From positions 1 to 14,856 of the forward strand of contig CAZBZG010000101.1 of assembly GCA_964496245.1 (NCBI GenBank): 14,856 bases of DNA, read 5' to 3'. The notes beneath the pieces are model-generated. The model saw nothing but the letters and a program-made list of their open reading frames with translations, did not search any database and was not told the origin of the DNA. Within the stretch, counting starts at the first letter, position 1. Each line of letters starts with the position of its first letter. The position numbers and the translations under genes are program-made. This stretch comes from CAZBZG01 sp964496245 (GTDB taxonomy: Bacteria; Planctomycetota; SZUA-567). Positions 13,204-14,856 of the stretch are shown here, one piece after another.

Positions 13204-14661
13204 ATGAACGCACATACGCGGTTGGATGCATTGCTCATCGCCTGGCGGGACGGCACGCTTTCGCCGGAAGACGCAGAGGAATTGAAGGCCCTTTTGCGCG
13301 ATCCCGTGAGCCGGCGGCAGCTTGTGGAGCACTTCCACACGTCGGCTGCCGTGGCCGAGAGTTTCAGCGAAGAACGGGCCGACCGGCAGGAGGACGAGAC
13401 CGCTGCAGTGCTGCAGGCCCTGGAAGCGCAGCCGACCGCGGCCCCGATGCCGGCCGCCCGCCCCTCGTCGCGCCGCAAGCTCCGCAAGAACGCTGGTGGC
13501 CGCGTCAACGGCGCTTCCCCCCCGCACGGATTGCCCAGGCGTGCGCGCAAAGCCAAAGATTCGGTGCGCATCCACTGGCCCTGGGTGGCGGCGGCCGCGT
13601 GCGTGGTGCTCGTGGCCGGCGCGCACTACCTGAACGTGCGGACCGCGTCCCAGTTTCAGCAGAATGTCATGGCACGGCTCCGCGTGGCCTCGGACGGGGT
13701 CGACGTGTTCCGCCGGGGCGAGCGCTTGCCAGCGCACCCGGGCATGGACATCGTGACGGGCGACGAGATCGACGTTCCCACGGACGCTGAAGCCATCCTG
13801 CTGTATGCGGACGACAGCACCTTTGTCCGGCTGCTCGCCGGCACGCGGGGCAAGGTGTGGCAGGAAGAGGGTGCCAAACGCATCCGGCTGGATCGGGGCG
13901 AGGTCCGCTGCGAGGCAGCCCCCCAAGAACGCGGCGCCATGGAGCTCATCGCGCCCTTTGCGTCAGCGGAAGTCCTGGGCACGCGCTTCACCTTCTCGGC
14001 GCAGCCCCGCAGGACGCGCCTGGCGGTCGAACAGGGTCGCGTACGCTTCACGCGCGCCAGCGACGGCCGGTCGGTGATCGTGCATGGAGGCGAGTTCGCC
14101 ACCGCAGGACCCGGGACCGGGCCGCTCCTCGCCCAGGCGCTGCCGGGCCGTGCAGCACAGAAAGAAGATGAGGCTGCCGCCGAGGCAGACCCCGCGGAGG
14201 AGGCGCCCGACACGCTGCGTCCGTCCGAGCCGCAGACGCCGGCGCTCGCCGTGGTCGACTTCACCTTGGTCGACGCGGACACGGGCAGGCCCATCCCGGG
14301 ATTCGACCCGATCCCGGAAGGCGCGACCATCGATTTCGCCGCACTGCCGACGCAGCGCATCAACATCCGCGCGAATACCAGGCCCAACGAGGTGGGCAGC
14401 GTCTCCTTCCGTATGATGCGCGCAGGCGAGGTCGTTTCCGTGCCCGGCTCTTCGGAGCAGATGGAGAACTACGAGCCTTACATGCTCTGCGGCGACAGCA
14501 AGAAGCATCACGGTCCCGGTCCCACGGAGTACGATGCCTGGGAGCCTCGACCCGCGCCCGGCTCGTATCGGCTGGAGGCCAGGCCCCACGCCAAGGCAAA
14601 GGGCGGAGGCGAAGCCGGCCCCACGACGAGCGTGCGCTTCCGGGTCGAGGGGACGCAGTGA
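13204..14661 (+). CDS. FecR-like transmembrane sigma regulator with a C-terminal beta-sandwich domain
   Basis: A 485-residue protein. ATG at 13204 has AAGGAG 6 bases upstream. Residues 1-75 are an acidic helical cytoplasmic part (LLIAWRDGTLSPEDAEELKALL) of the anti-sigma-like type found before FecR domains. Residues 76-123 are a basic, Pro/Ala-rich linker. One membrane helix spans about 126-142 (PWVAAAACVVLVAGAHYL). The FecR domain covers about 160-300: VFRRGERLPAHPGMDIVTGDEI, RIRLDRGEVRCEA, APFASAEVLGTRFTF, and TRLAVEQGRVRF. A Glu/Pro-rich linker (316-346) leads to residues 349-482, a beta-sandwich starting VDFTLVDADTGRPIPGFDPI with YEPYMLCGD and PGSYRLEARPHAKAK. This last unit matches a domain I know from secreted PVC proteins. 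It probably holds and activates the sigma factor, with the outer part sensing a ligand. Confidence 0.9.
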   Translation: MNAHTRLDALLIAWRDGTLSPEDAEELKALLRDPVSRRQLVEHFHTSAAVAESFSEERADRQEDETAAVLQALEAQPTAAPMPAARPSSRRKLRKNAGGRVNGASPPHGLPRRARKAKDSVRIHWPWVAAAACVVLVAGAHYLNVRTASQFQQNVMARLRVASDGVDVFRRGERLPAHPGMDIVTGDEIDVPTDAEAILLYADDSTFVRLLAGTRGKVWQEEGAKRIRLDRGEVRCEAAPQERGAMELIAPFASAEVLGTRFTFSAQPRRTRLAVEQGRVRFTRASDGRSVIVHGGEFATAGPGTGPLLAQALPGRAAQKEDEAAAEADPAEEAPDTLRPSEPQTPALAVVDFTLVDADTGRPIPGFDPIPEGATIDFAALPTQRINIRANTRPNEVGSVSFRMMRAGEVVSVPGSSEQMENYEPYMLCGDSKKHHGPGPTEYDAWEPRPAPGSYRLEARPHAKAKGGGEAGPTTSVRFRVEGTQ

Positions 14662-14667
14662 GGTCAC

Positions 14668-14787
14668 GGTGCCATGCCCACCCCACGGGTGGGCATGCCT
14701 CCTCCCGGGCAGGGGGATGAACCCGCGCGCCCTGGCGATCCGGCAAAACAGGCGCGCGCATGCCCACCCAGGGGTGGGCATGGCACC
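14668..14787. repeat. Double-hairpin palindromic element, copy B (CATGCCCACCC type)
   Basis: Outer ends GGTGCCATGCCCACCC (14668-14683) and GGGTGGGCATGGCACC (14772-14787) are perfect 16-bp inverted repeats. Each end also folds alone. CATGCCCACCC (14673-14683) pairs with GGGTGGGCATG (14687-14697) around a 3-base loop. CATGCCCACC (14759-14768) pairs with GGTGGGCATG (14773-14782) around a 4-base loop. Between them CGCGCGCC (14724-14731) pairs with GGCGCGCG (14751-14758). It starts 7 bp after the FecR stop and may end that transcript, although no T-tract follows the second hairpin. From 14788 to the window end I see no gene. Confidence 0.85.
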
Positions 14788-14856
14788 CAGGGGCGTTTTC
14801 GGGCGTGGTTCAATTCCGGGTAACACTCGGTGAGAGCGGTTTGTAGCACAGGCACT

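Noticed and set aside
14788..14856. A possible further palindrome or gene start at the right edge (GTAGCACAGGCACT)
   Set aside because: It resembles the first arm of another intergenic repeat I have seen, but the partner arm would lie outside the window, so it cannot be supported.

Overview
The window is GC-rich and reads like an accessory carbohydrate-catabolism locus from a PVC-superphylum bacterium. My best guess is Kiritimatiellota, Lentisphaerota or a related verrucomicrobial or planctomycetal lineage. The grounds are three type I sulfatases beside a GH31 glycosidase, a small ECF-type sigma factor paired with a FecR-like membrane protein, a prepilin-type signal of the FTLVELLVVIAII class, and a secretome-type beta-sandwich domain at the end of the FecR protein. 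The phylum is an inference; no RNA gene or ribosomal protein is present to fix it.

Layout, left to right. Bases 2-727 (+) hold the C-terminal end of an unrecognised protein. Bases 728-964 lie between convergent genes and contain two repeat families: a CATGCCCACC-type double hairpin and ACAGGAT repeats. From 965 to 11889 nearly everything is on the minus strand. In transcription order these are: a sulfatase (11889-10594); a degraded C-terminal gene remnant with a hairpin after it; a strong promoter; a 53-residue small ORF; a GH31 glycosidase (10030-7667); a patch of palindromes; a 215-residue protein that looks like an internally deleted larger protein; two sulfatases spaced 23 bp apart (6690-5287 and 5263-3908); a 58-residue prepilin-like mini-protein; and an 830-residue PHP/DUF3604-type metal hydrolase (3457-965). 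Bases 11890-12658 are mostly non-coding, with a second strong promoter, a REP-like palindrome and a small frameshifted ORF. On the plus strand, 12659-14661 encodes the sigma factor and the FecR-like protein. A second CATGCCCACC double hairpin follows at 14668-14787.

How it may work together. None of the sulfatases, nor the glycosidase or the PHP protein, shows a signal peptide, so the enzymes appear cytoplasmic and would finish the breakdown of imported, sulfated and probably alpha-linked saccharides. No transporter, SusC/D pair, sulfatase-maturing enzyme or classical DNA-binding repressor lies in the window. Two near-consensus sigma-70 promoters (TTGACA, 17-bp spacer) drive the sulfatase and the small ORF plus GH31 unit. 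They share the 10-mer ATACATCACC, a candidate operator. The sigma/FecR pair could sense an extracytoplasmic ligand through the FecR C-terminal domain, but nothing visible ties its promoter type to the catabolic genes.

The most unusual aspects are the density of palindromic element families, including two related double-hairpin elements near the two ends of the window, the several truncated or remnant genes near the palindromes, and the sensor-like domain on the FecR protein.
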